A stretch of DNA of 64,000 nucleotides from Bryoerythrophyllum caledonicum (taxonomy: Eukaryota; Streptophyta; Bryopsida; Pottiales; Pottiaceae), in contig OZ020521.1 of assembly GCA_963971425.1 (NCBI GenBank), positions 436,501 to 500,500 of the forward strand, written 5' to 3'. Both the position numbers and the translations under genes were made by a program. Below, in pieces: positions 1 through 11,519 of the stretch (positions are counted from its first letter, which is position 1; each line of letters begins with the position of its first letter). Below the pieces are notes generated by a model. The model ran no database searches and was not told the origin of the DNA. It saw only the letters and a program-made list of their open reading frames with translations.

Positions 1-963
1 TCAAAGACCTCAAGGTAATACATAGTTACCAATTAGTATTCAATACCCTACACATATTGTATCCTACTAGTAGAAAATACAACTACCTCACTAGTACAAT
101 ACACATAGAAATCCTTACATACTTCAAAACTATATACAAATACGGTTTTTAATACAAATAAAAAATACACACTACACTACGAGGACGCCTACATAATACC
201 CAAATACCTCACCATATACCAAACAAATACTAAATACTATATTCTACATACAAAATACATACACCATAAGGACTACTACCCCAACTACTACACCTACTAT
301 ACCAATTACGAATACCAAATAATAAGTACAAAAAACAATATAAACACATACACACAAACACACAAACATAAATACAATTCCATAACACATTCCCAAACAA
401 AGACACAAAAAACCACATACTTAAGGATTCCAAAAAACACGTATACAAAAACACAAACAAAAAGGACAAAAAATCATAAATACACACACAAGTACTTGCG
501 CATAAATACACGCACATATACAACTATACACAAAACATTAAAAAAACAACAAACAAATATAAACAAAAAGCTACACCATAACATAAACATGAAAAAACAA
601 ACACAAAAATACAAACATAAACAAAAAACATCGAAAAATACAAACGCAAATAAAAACAAAAAAACACGTAAAAACACAACCACACATAACATGCACAACA
701 AAAACAAAACTACCACCATAACCACAAGACAAGACATAATCCCATGCTATAATATAGAAATAAAAACTAAAACACCAAAAAGCCGATATACAACCAATAT
801 TCCTAAGCTCGCCATAACTACAAATATAAATCCAAAAACCCCCTAGAACAAAGGGGTACATAAAATCCCAAAAAAATACAACTCTAAGACCAATAGAAAA
901 CACCAAACAATATCACAAAAAGGAATTACTAGAAAACATACCACTAATCCCAAGCACATAAAG
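1..963 (+). other. LINE copy A inter-ORF linker / leader of ORF2
   Basis: The segment is strongly A/C-rich with almost no G on the plus strand. It is therefore full of apparent valine- and cysteine-rich frames on the minus strand, which I do not regard as genes. Frame 1 is open from about 496 to a TAG at 844-846 and again from 847 into ORF2, encoding a Lys/Asn/Thr-rich stretch. Equivalent A/C-rich linkers precede ORF2 in copy C (28.15-28.69 plus 47.73-48.37 kb) and in copy B (33.52-34.02 kb). It probably acts as the spacer and translation-initiation region of ORF2. Confidence 0.6.
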
Positions 964-1008
964 CTACTACTACTTTTAAGCGGAGACATAGAGACCAACC
1001 CGGGACCC
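964..1008 (+). other. 2A-like (StopGo) motif at start of ORF2, copy A
   Basis: The codons read LLLLLSGDIETNPGP, immediately followed by the first methionine of the ORF2 body at 1009. The D-I-E-x-N-P-G-P core is the established 2A/CHYSEL consensus, which makes the ribosome skip the Gly-Pro bond. The hydrophobic leucine run before it is also typical. The same motif lies at the same place in copies B (34020-34064) and C (48370-48414). Activity is inferred from the motif only. Confidence 0.85.
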
Positions 1009-4000
1009 ATGCCTAATATACTAAAAAGACACCCTACATCACATAAGAAAAATGCCAAATTATACTTCATACCGAATACCATAAAATTCCAACCGGAATA
1101 TAAACACATTGCAAAAACCTTCGCACCCTTCTTCAAAAATACACATACATTACACCACATACAAAACACTACACACCCAAACATTGCCCAATACATACAA
1201 CAAAAAAATACACACCCACCACCCCACATCCTATATGCCCTAATAGTCACTACACATCCACATATAGATGAATGCAACTATCTCCTAAACCCACAAAACT
1301 CAAACACAATCACATGGACCAACACACTACTACAAACTCTAATAAACCTAGAAAACCCCCCAGAACGTCACATACACATCACGCACCCCTATATAAAGTT
1401 TCTTGAAGACAACCAAAATATCATAAACCATGAAACCTCAATACATAAAAACCTATACGATTTTCTACATAGTCAAAACATACCTCCCTCTATTGAAACA
1501 ATAAAACTAAAATTCCCGTACCTTCCCAACAACCTCATAAATGAATTATTAAAATGCTTAGACCCTATTTCAGAATACACCCGTCCCCCACCACCACCTC
1601 CCGACATCCCTCCACAAAACCAAAACAACAATATAAACCAAGAAGATACATACATAATCACATGGAATGCCTCCTCACTAAACACCGTCCTTCCTAGTCT
1701 ACAAAATTTAGTCACAAACACAGACACACCACCGGCCCTCATAGTTGTACAGGAAACAAAACTTACCGCCACAAAATCTACAAAATATATACAAAATATA
1801 TTTCAAGACTATAAACTCGTCTTTAACAACACACTTACACTCACTAGATGCATCCAACAAAGAAGACCATACACACCAGGTCGGGGTGGACTCCTCACAT
1901 TAATACACAAAAAATATGCCTTCCCGGGCAACATCAACAAAATCCCTAGCCCCATGCATATATCACCTTACATCCAAATAATCAAAATCACTAACCACCC
2001 ACTACAACCTTGGTTAATCTTCCACATGTATATGCCATCCCACCCCGAAGATACTAGATATATCATAGACATACAAAATACTATTACTTCTCAAATTAAT
2101 AATAACCCTAATCACACATATATACTATGTGGAGACTTCAACAGAGACATAGCACTAATAGGTCGCCAAAATGGAAATCACAGCAACCCTCCTCAAAACA
2201 TTGACTATCAATGGCGTCATTTCACAGAAAACCTAAACTTCACTTATATCCACACTGACACACAATTCTCTAGACAAGGTAGATACAACCACAGCCATTG
2301 GAGTCTAATAGACGGTTTTTATATAAATACAAACAATAATACACAATACACCTCTACAACAAACATTGATGATACTCTGAACTCGGACCACTCGCCCATA
2401 CGACTGCACATACCAGACAACACATTAATCAACAAAACTCCCACAATACCAAATAATGACACAATACGAATACTCAACCCTATACCAAAAGATAACATAG
2501 AAAAATTCAACACAAAATTTTTTGAAGAAAATTCCATGCAAATAGATTCTCTCACAAACACCCTCGAAAACAATAGTCAACTATCACAAATACAGTGGCA
2601 AGAAGCATGCCACGTCCTAGACACACTCATCAATAAAATCTCTGGCACAATAGAACAAACTTGTAAAGCTCACCCAATACCTATTATGACAAACAGAACC
2701 TCTCAACAAGGCGGGTATCTCCCCCGCAAACTTTCAAAAACTTGGAAACAACACCTCACTACATACCATATTATAAGGAAAACCATTAGAATCGTAAAAA
2801 ACAACCCCCAATGGCGTAATCACCCCATATGCAACGAACTATTAACCCTGCAACACACCCAAATCCCCACTCCACCACCACCGGACCTACCCCACGATAC
2901 ATGGATAAATGACATTGCGCTAATTGCAAAAAATGCCAACACACAAGCCCGTAAAATAACCTCAACATACGCCAAAGATAACATTAAGAAAGCCATCTCA
3001 AAATACAGACAACTATATGAAATTAGCCCCAAAAAAATCAACAGAAAAGTCTTTAAAAACCTTGAATCACCGCCAATGGACTGTATCACAAACCAATACA
3101 ATAATATTCTAACGAGCCCTGAAGACATCGCGAATGAAATATTCAACCAACAAACAAAAAGTAATAGGCCAACAGTACCAACATGTAACTATCAACCACA
3201 ACACCCAAATGAATGCACATGCGTTGTACGCCAATACCCATGGCATGACCTTGATGGATTTACTCTTGACAAACGCGGCGAACCAGAAATCCCACTACAT
3301 AAATACTTTAATATAGCCACATACGACACATGTCTCAGGAACCTTGGTAACAACAAAGCCCCAGGCCCAGACTGCATACCTAACTCTATACTCAAAAACA
3401 TGCCCCCAAGATTTCATAGACTATTATTCCTATTCTTCTCTCAATGCTACAAACAAAAACAAATACCAACGTCTTGGAAATCAAGTACAACAATTCTACT
3501 ATACAAAAAAGGAGACCCATCTATTCTACCTAACCATAGACCAATTGCACTAGCTAACACAATATATAAACTCTTCACTAGTACATTCACCTCTATACTA
3601 TCTTCATACGGTGAAAAATTCAAAATCCTACACGATAGCCAAGAAGGTTTTAGAGCAGAAAGAAGTACCGCACGACAAATACAAACTATAATAGCCGCAC
3701 TAGAAGACGCAAGATTTTCAAACCAAGATATATACATACTACACGTTGACTTCAAAAATGCCTTTGGCTCAATAGACCATGCTAGACTACTAGCAATAAT
3801 GATGGACCTTGGATTCCCAAAAGATGCAACTACTCTTGTAGGAAACATATACTCTCAATCGTCCACCTGCTGTATCGGAGAACACTTCGGGAAAACAAAA
3901 CCCATACCCATTCAAAGGGGGACTATACAAGGAGATACCCTTAGCCCATACCTATTCATTATATTCCTAGAACCACTACTCAGATGGCTAGAACAAGGCT

Positions 4001-7000
4001 ACAATGGATACACTTTTGGCACATCACAAGTCACAATAAACTCTGCCGCATACGCGGATGACCTAGCCACCATAACCAACAAAATTAAATCTATTCAAAC
4101 ACAACTAGATAAAATTGATAGATATTGTAAATGGACCGGTATGGACGTAGGAGTCCCAAAATGTGCTGCTACAAGATGCCCAAATAAATCCAAACTAAAC
4201 CCTACCACTTTCAAAGCATTAATGCAAGCTTCTAACATCAGTTATCGCAATCAACCAATCCCTATACTACATCAAAACGAACCATACATATACCTAGGTA
4301 CCAATCTTGTCCCATCTCTAAAATGGAAAATCCAAATCCACACTACAACAACAAAACTTATCAAACAATGCAATGAACTAACAACATGTCCGGCCACCAT
4401 GAAACAAAAAATAAAAATGGTGGATACTGTAATACGCCCAGGCGTGGCATATAGTTTCTACGGTGTACCATATTCTATGCCTGCCATCAAAAAACTGGAC
4501 AAAAAAATAATAGCCATACAAAAAACAATATGTGGATTACCAAAATGCATGTCAAATGCAATTACCCAACTCCCACACAACCTATTTGGGCTAGAAGCTT
4601 TCTCCCTTAAAAACGCATATCTCCGTTGTATAGGTGAACAACTACAAAATGCCTTAAATGATAAAGGTAGACTTGGAAAAATATACAACGGACTCACCCA
4701 TTATGTCCTTGCCCAATATGGAGGTGCTGAAAACATACCTAGAATTAAAAAAACTGACTGCTTAAGATCTCCTATAACACGAACATTCTTCCTATTAAAA
4801 CACATAGCTAAAATCCACCTTAAAAGTACGCTCCCAAACTTCCTCATTAACCCTACATCACTAGAAATGATATGGCAACAAGAGACATTGAACCACAACA
4901 CAATAAATACCCACCTCTCCCAAAAACTTCTACAAAAACTCCTCTCAAAAAATATCTTTAAACTAAGCCAAATTACTCTACCCAATGGCACACACATCAT
5001 GAACAATGAGGACTTCAAAACATACCACCTCACCCCATCCAAATTACTAAAAAGTGCTCTAAACATTGCCAAACAACTCTTTTGCCACCCAACATGTCCC
5101 ACCACATGCCCTCCTCCTTGCAATATACACCCATACTCCCATATACTTCTAGAACCATTCATCACAATCAACAATAACATCACCCCAAGAAACATCCCCC
5201 CACCAATCTACCCCCCCACCCTCCTCACCCACATCACCCCCGACCTCCAACATTCATCCCCAAAAGTCCTACCAACTACCCCATTAGTAACATTATACAC
5301 CATAAACACATCCAACACAAAGATACAAATAATATACAAAATACCTACACAAAATATTTGTGCCAATGGCATTCATAATGACAACACATACAACAAATGG
5401 CTCCCCCAAAGAGCCATTTTCCCTCGACATAACACCAACACCTCCACACACAACATTGAAAAACTAAAACAATACTACCAAAAAACTCAAAACAAAATTT
5501 ACTCAGATGTCATCCTAGCTCACCACCCCCACGAACAATCCCCAGACTCAAGATCCATAACACCACCAATAATTATTCCACTCCTAAAAATACATACATC
5601 AAAATGCAACCCCGAAAATGACATCCTTGCATTCTCAGACACAATCAAAATTGACAATAACCAAGCACATCTTTACGAAGAAAATGGCCGACATTTACAC
5701 ACTATCCCCGTCACTAGACTTCATTGGTTATGGAATCAATACAACACAAAACTACAAACTCCTACATACATCCAACCAAAGACCCAACCCTTTGAAACCG
5801 AACTAATCTGGCTCTACCAAAGGTATAGATACTGAATACCAAAAAACGACCCCCTCAAAAATGCGCAATACACAATACCCACACCCATTTTAGACTCACT
5901 AATCTCAAACTTTCACATAGAACAATCATATTTTTCCTCTCCAGTCACCTGCTCCACAAAACTAAAAAAATTTTACTCACCCTTTGAAAGAGACAAAATA
6001 TTCGGATCCTTGGGAAAAGCCTTTGACTACAAATGGACCGGTAAAGGGATAGCTCACCCCCACAATGAGAAAGAGATAGAACAAGCACTACACTGGGCTT
6101 GACTCGCCGCCAAAAATGATCCAATTAATACTAACACGATCATCATCATACCAAACAACAAGTGGTACCAAAACAACAACCAACACTCAAACCCATTCCC
6201 AGACTCCCATATCATTGCAATATTCGAAGCAGACTCAATACCATACGAAGAACCTACCATCCCACCCGAGCTAAACAAACCCCGAATCGAGCCATCTACA
6301 CTACAAATACTATGTGTCCACCATCAAAATCAAACCCTTGGCACCCTTGAGCAACTTGCCGAACTTACCTCCATAGCAGAAAATTTAAATATACAAAAAT
6401 TATACACAAAACTGACCTCACCGACACCCCCACAAACCCCTGTTAACCGTAGTAAAAATTGGTCAAAACTAAACTATATCAACTATACACTAAACTACCT
6501 GGTCACATCGCCCCCCCCTCCCAAACTATCCAAATCACACCACACCAAAATTTAACCCTGCATATAGTTACTACACCGATGGCTCCTTTAAACCACCAGA
6601 ACAAATTAGTCCAGGATCTTGGAGAAGAGAAAAAGCTGGCTATGGCATCTACAACTCTATCAAAGAACTCATGCTAGCCAAAAGACTCCATGGACTGCAA
6701 AATATACTCAGAGCAGAACTAATGGCCATTCACAAAACACTACAAATCATCACAACAAAATACAATGATGAACCCGCACATATATTCACCGATTGTATAA
6801 ACGCACTCTACCTACTTAATACTCAAATAACACACCCTACCCTTCACAATAGCCACCCCGACCAAACCATATTAACATCAATGGTACAAATGTTACAAAA
6901 CCGTACACAAATCACAACCCTCCACAAAGTAAGAGCCCATGCCAACATTGATGGCAACGAACAAGCAGACAAGCTTGCAAAAGAAGGCCGAGAAAAAACA

Positions 7001-8032
7001 CACAAAAACGCCAAAGATCCTCACGAACATGCCCATGCCACCCCATACTACTTTCAAAAAGAAGATTGGCCTTCCAAAGAAGATACCCCCGACAAAGGCC
7101 CAATCAGATTTCTGGGCAAATATCTCAAAAAACAAGACCTCTACAACAACCTTGACACAATCTCAGAAAATATTCCTAACATAGAAAAACGGACTAACAA
7201 TAACGACATAGATAATGAACTCTCTACAAACTTTTGGAAAAACCCCATCATCTCAGACTCACAAATAACATGCCTCATCAAATTCCGTACGGGTCAGTAT
7301 ATGGGAAACGCTCGCAAACAACTCTTCTTTGGAATAGAAAGATTTCCATCCATAACATGCCCCATATGCCCCTCAACGGACCCCGACACATGGCTTCATG
7401 TACTACTCAAATGCCAAAACCACCACATTCACTCTCTAATTATCAAAAGACATAATAAAGCGGTATGGGAAATCCGAAAACTAATCACCTCCTACAAAAA
7501 ATCGAGATGTTTCATACTAATGAACGCCGGCACTTTTAATAACAATCCGCAAGAAAACACGGTCCCCCCATGGCTACTTCCATGCTCATGTATGACCCAA
7601 AGATGTCAGTGCAACGCTAGGCTCAAACCGGACATTCTTTGTGTCAAAGGTTTACCATACAATGACCCACCACCCGAGAACATCAACCAAGACTACACCA
7701 TTCAATTCATCGAATTTACATATTGCAACGATAGATTCTCCCCGGAAACAATACAAAACAAAATAGATAAATACCAACCCCTCATAAACGACATCATTGC
7801 CCTCGGTTGGAAAGTGGACCCCCTTATTGTTATCACATCCGGCGCTCGTGCCACCACCTTTATCCCATCTATGAAAACTCTTGAAGATACCTTCAAGATA
7901 CCCATTGATACAATTAAAACTACCTTTAAAAACATCAACACCATCGCTATTCAACATGCCATGTCTATTTTACTACATAAACGCAAAATCGAAAAAAACC
8001 AAGTCCTCCCTGATACGCAAGACCCCCCTTAG
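964..8032 (+). pseudogene. LINE ORF2 polyprotein, copy A (nearly intact)
   Basis: The frame starting at ATG 1009 encodes an apurinic-type endonuclease (TWNASSLN near 1660, QETK near 1750, GDFNRD near 2131, SDHSP near 2386), then reverse transcriptase (NHRPIALANT near 3530, YADD near 4050). It continues through a long connector to RNase H (YYTDGSF near 6570, FTDC near 6787, DGNEQADK near 6950). At the C terminus are a CCHC block (CPIC...H...C near 7360-7415), RHNKAVW, KPD near 7627 and an E-F-T-Y block near 7710. In-frame TGA codons lie at 5833-5835 and 6100-6102, and the frame shifts once between about 6470 and 6560. The span 1009-8032 is accordingly not a multiple of three. Everything else is colinear with the open copy B. 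The product would copy the element's RNA into target DNA. Confidence 0.9.
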
Positions 8033-8291
8033 AAACTTTGCCACCTTGTCTCTTCATGGTTGGCTGCCTGTGTGGTTTTGCTTTTTGTTGTTTAGATTAG
8101 TTTGGTCGTGGTTGGTCGTTGTTGGTTGGTTTCTGGCTACTCGTCACATAGTGTCTATCCTCGAAAGGGGGAAGTAGTTCCAGTTCGCTAATTCCTTGTC
8201 CGGTGGGCATGGTCTTTGCAATGGAACGAACAGACACTTTATTCACGCCGGTTCCCTTCGGAAACCGGCGTTCTTCTTCTTCTTCTTCTTG
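8033..8291 (+). other. LINE copy A 3' UTR with terminal hairpin and (TTC)n tail
   Basis: After the ORF2 stop there is a G/T-rich segment, then a block shared with copy B: ATAGTGTCTATCCTCGAAAG, GGGGGAAGTAGTTCC and CTTTATTCACGCCGG. A GC-rich hairpin follows at 8246-8270 (CGCCGG...CCGGCG) and the element ends in a (TTC)n run. The same hairpin and tail occur in copy B (47674-47699), in the 195-bp insert at 27.6 kb and, reversed, in the SINE at 14.5 kb. By analogy with known LINE/SINE pairs this is the likely site where the reverse transcriptase starts. Confidence 0.85.
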
Positions 8292-8346
8292 CAATCAGTC
8301 ATACTTCCATAGGGATTGAGGTCTTTTACATACAAATATGCGGGTA

Positions 8347-9809
8347 CAGAAAAAAGTAAAGTGAAGTTTAGTCCAAAACTCAGTTTTATTCACACTAGCT
8401 TGAACAAAGTTAAAAATTTGTCTACCTACCCTTAGAAGCTATAACAACTACAATGCACTTAGGCATGCTTCTATACAAGTTTTTACAATCATTGGGAGTA
8501 ATTGAAGCTCAACAATCCTCAACACGCTCCCACAATTCTAACATTCCTTTGGGAGGTCTTTTATACTGGTTCAATCTACGTTTTAAAGTTGCCCACAAGT
8601 GTTTGATCGGATTCAAGTCTGGAGATTGCGCCGGCCACTTCAAAAGAATGAATTCTTGCAAATTCAGTCAACTACGCACACTCTTGGATGTATGTTTCGG
8701 GTCATTATCCCCTTGAAAAATCAAATTGGTAGGATCTAAATTATATGCATGCGGTGTATGAATCAATTCTCGCTCTAAAATTTCTCTATACATGTACTGA
8801 TCAATTCTTCCCTCAATCCTACACATCATACTAGGGCCACTCGGAGTCATGCAACCCCACATCATCACTCTCCGACCTCCAAACTGGACAGTTTATTGCA
8901 CCATTCCAGCACTTCTACTTTGTCCATCACGAAACCAACACCAAGTACGACCAATAGAGCAGAATCGGTTGATTTTTGTTTCATCAAAGAATACTACACA
9001 ATCCCAACCATCATTAGTGCTATGGCAATGACGTCTAGCAAATTCTAATCGTCCCTTAATCTGATGAAGTGTGAGCTTTGGTTTCTTTTGCTTCACTTTT
9101 ACATTTCTAACATGCTTTTAATAATACTCTCCTTACAGTATTGTCACTCATACCAACAAGAAGCTCTTCTCTCAAGTAATTTCCAACTTTGTGTGCAGTT
9201 TCTAAGCCAACTACACTGATTTCTCTCACACAAGCCCTATGATCAACTGCACTGTACACCAAAACAGTTTTTGTGGCCTACCACCAAAACTGCGATTCAC
9301 ATCACTCAACTCACTCAAATGTTGCTTACGAGATTGTACAATCCAACTTTGGGATACTTGTAAGTCTCAACAACATTTCTAGTACTTTCACCTCAACTTC
9401 TCTAAATTAGCTTCTTCTATCTGTAGCAATAGAGAGAGACCTCAATGAAACCATTTTGCTCAATTTGCATACATGATGTGCACTAAATAGGGACACAATT
9501 ATAAATGTAAAGACTAGGAACATGCCCATCCAAAAAATCAAACCCAAAACACCACTTGTGCATGTTAGATTTGTAGCATTCATTGCATAATCCAAGTGTG
9601 AGCGCAACTGAGTTTTAAAGCTAATTTACTTTTCTCTATATCTTTCACAAATTATTTTGCATTGCTGGACTTGTAATTTGGTAGCCACATCATTTACTTG
9701 CATGTATACTTGAACCGTCAATTGATTTGGCATCAAATGCACTAAATTATAAAATATGAATGGCTAAAGGTAGACTAAGCTATTTCTTACTCAATTTTGG
9801 CAGTCACTG
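8347..9809 (-). mobile_element. Tc1/mariner DNA transposon, degenerate
   Basis: A broken transposase of the Tc1 type is encoded on the minus strand. The proposed ends are TA|CAG at 8345-8349 and CTG|TA at 9807-9811, matching a TA target duplication and the CAG terminus usual in the superfamily. The two ends otherwise show little inverted-repeat similarity, so the boundaries are provisional. The length of 1463 bp is close to that of a typical Tc1 element. It sits 55 bp past the end of LINE copy A. Confidence 0.65.
8440..9420 (-). pseudogene. Tc1-type transposase remnant
   Basis: Several minus-strand frames together show the Tc1 DDE domain in order. The first block reads VVFFDETKINRF near 8990 (first catalytic Asp) and ends with RTWCWFRDG. 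WGCM and FQGDNDPKHTSK near 8690-8725 carry the second Asp. The third block is [15 protein letters not shown], near 8600-8640. In the family the last block normally reads NPIEHLW, so the third catalytic residue (Glu) is Lys here. The frame shifts between blocks and an in-frame stop follows the third, so no functional protein is possible. The N-terminal DNA-binding part is not recognisable. Confidence 0.8.
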
Positions 9810-9827
9810 TATATGGCGCCCTCTTAA

Positions 9828-10668
9828 CCCCTAAAGTCGAAATCGACCAGAATGTGGTCGATCTGACTCTGGTCAGGCTCTCAGTTACTAAATTTAGATC
9901 GTATGAAGTTATTACCATGGAAGATTGTAGAGTTTTCCCAGACCTTTAAAATGACACCATTCATGCTTCAAAATTCCTCATACTTTAGGAGATATTCACG
10001 GTCAAAGTTTGAAAACACTGTTAGGGCATGCTGAAATCTGCCCAGAACTGCGGTATATGCTCAATTATTCTCAAAATCTGCCCAAAATCAATTAGATCGC
10101 AGTAACTTCAAAAATTCACCAAAAATTGAGATTTTATTTTTTTTCGAATTTTGTTTTTCGTACATGTAAAATAGGTAGTAAAGCATGATCTCACCGTTTG
10201 GATTTTCAATCGGATAAATTTTTACATGCCTTTTTAATTGTTGAAAATGGGCATTTGTATTTGTATTTCAGCATACCTCCATGTGAAAAATTAAGCATTT
10301 CTTTAGGTTTTATAGGTCCTATGAGGGTAAAAATTATATGGACATATTCCTTACTCACATAGGAACAAGAATTTGAAGAGCCTCATGTCAAATTTCCTTT
10401 CAAAATTGGTTTTTTTGGCCCCCAAAACATTAGTTTTCCATTCTACAGCAAGGAAAAAATCTTTTTTTTCAACTTTGAACATTATGATCTCCCAAATGGA
10501 GAGGAATTTGAATCTAAGATTCGGTATGCATGTACATGTACAAGTTAGGTACTAGATCTTACGGTTACATACTCGAAAATTTGTCAAAAGTTAAAAATTT
10601 TCACCTTGCATTGAAAGAGGGCAGTTTTGAGGGTTTTTGGCAGTTTTGAGGGCTTTCGACTTTAGGGG
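9828..10668. mobile_element. TTAA-flanked short DNA element, family 1 copy 1
   Basis: The element starts CCCCTAAAGTCGAAATCG and ends CTTTCGACTTTAGGGG, giving a perfect terminal inverted repeat of about 15 bp. TTAA lies directly outside at 9824-9827 and 10669-10672. The TTAA target site and a CCC-initial repeat are the hallmarks of the piggyBac superfamily. There is no transposase gene, so it is a non-autonomous (MITE-like) copy of 841 bp. It begins 14 bp past the end of the mariner element. Confidence 0.75.
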
Positions 10669-10672
10669 TTAA

Positions 10673-11519
10673 TTCAACATTACTCTCTATGAGTGGATGG
10701 ACAAATCATCAACCAAAACATGGAGTAAGGTAAGCCCCCCTAAAACCGACAAGTTAAGGAATGTGCATATATGGAGAGAGGAGATAATTATATTATTATT
10801 TTCCAGTGATAGCCAATAGTATTACAATTTCAACTCAAGTGATTTCATATTTTTTTGATGAAAACAGAATTAGTTATGAATGTTCAAACTGTGCAGCCAT
10901 GTTTAGTGGGTGGCCAGCAGTAGGTACCCCCCATAACAAACGACCAAAAGTAAGGGTCTTGACTAATAGCAAACCTCCATATGGAGGTGAGTTGGTGGTA
11001 ATGGGATGGAAGAGGGTTAGATATACCCCAATTTTATAGGCGTTGGCTATGGGTTTTTGTTGTATATGGGGAGGCTTACCTCAGTACAGAGGAGCTAATA
11101 TGTTGAACTGACAATCCAAATTTTTTGAGAAATTAAGAAATTTATTTAAATCTTTTCAAAATAAATAAGATGAAAATCATTACAAGAAGTCTAATTGGCA
11201 CAAAATTTAGTACTGTACAGTACTATGATTCAAAAAAGCAGATAAAGCTGAGGAAACAAACAGCATCTAAACATCTGCTCCCAAATTCGATCTGCCCAGC
11301 ATGCCGTCATTAACCAGTCTTGCGTTAATTTCGTCTCACTACTTAACCTATTTTATAAATGAAGTCTGAGAAGAGACCCCTAGTCGTATCTGCAACCGAA
11401 TAAATGTTTGTAATCCACGGAAACACTAAATTGGAGTTGTAAAATTACTATAAAATAGGTTAATTGCTACTCTGATGCTCACATCATTGACTGGTTCCAA
11501 ATACCAAGACTAAACCTCA
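10673..11519. other. Intergenic region, no gene recognised
   Basis: A few short open frames are present but none has recognisable features or a matching copy elsewhere in the window. The right part, near 11100-11519, should include the 3' UTR and polyadenylation region of the minus-strand Mpv17 gene that ends at 11520. Confidence 0.5.

Larger units (their letters stand above)
1..8291 (+). mobile_element. LINE copy A, dual-endonuclease family, 5' part outside window
   Basis: This non-LTR retrotransposon enters the window inside the A-rich, G-poor linker between ORF1 and ORF2. It runs through a 2A-like motif, ORF2 (apurinic-type endonuclease, reverse transcriptase, RNase H, CCHC and restriction-like endonuclease block) and a 3' UTR ending in a hairpin and (TTC)n at about 8291. 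It is colinear with copy B at 34.0-47.7 kb, which fixes its extent and orientation. ORF1 and the 5' end lie to the left of the window, so no target duplication can be checked. ORF2 has two in-frame stops and one frameshift, so this copy is inactive but not old. The family assignment (Dualen/RandI-like) rests on domain order and not on a tree. Confidence 0.9.

Noticed and set aside
844-846. In-frame TAG between the leader and ORF2 of LINE copy A as a readthrough signal
   Set aside because: Copy B is open at the equivalent place and copy C starts with its own ATG downstream of any such stop, so a plain mutation is simpler.
964-1008. 2A motif as evidence of an integrated RNA virus
   Set aside because: The downstream protein is a LINE ORF2 with APE, RT and RNase H, and no viral gene is nearby.
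230-1277. Several Val/Cys/Phe-rich open frames on the minus strand
   Set aside because: They are complements of A/C-rich LINE linker sequence; composition alone keeps the frames open and no domain appears.
8246-8270. GC-rich hairpin plus T-rich run as a bacterial-type terminator
   Set aside because: The context is a eukaryotic LINE 3' end and the same hairpin marks other insertions of the family.
9828-9836. CCCCTAAAG as telomere-repeat relics (plant telomere CCCTAAA)
   Set aside because: Each occurrence is single, at an element end, beside TTAA and in inverted pairs; no tandem CCCTAAA array is present.
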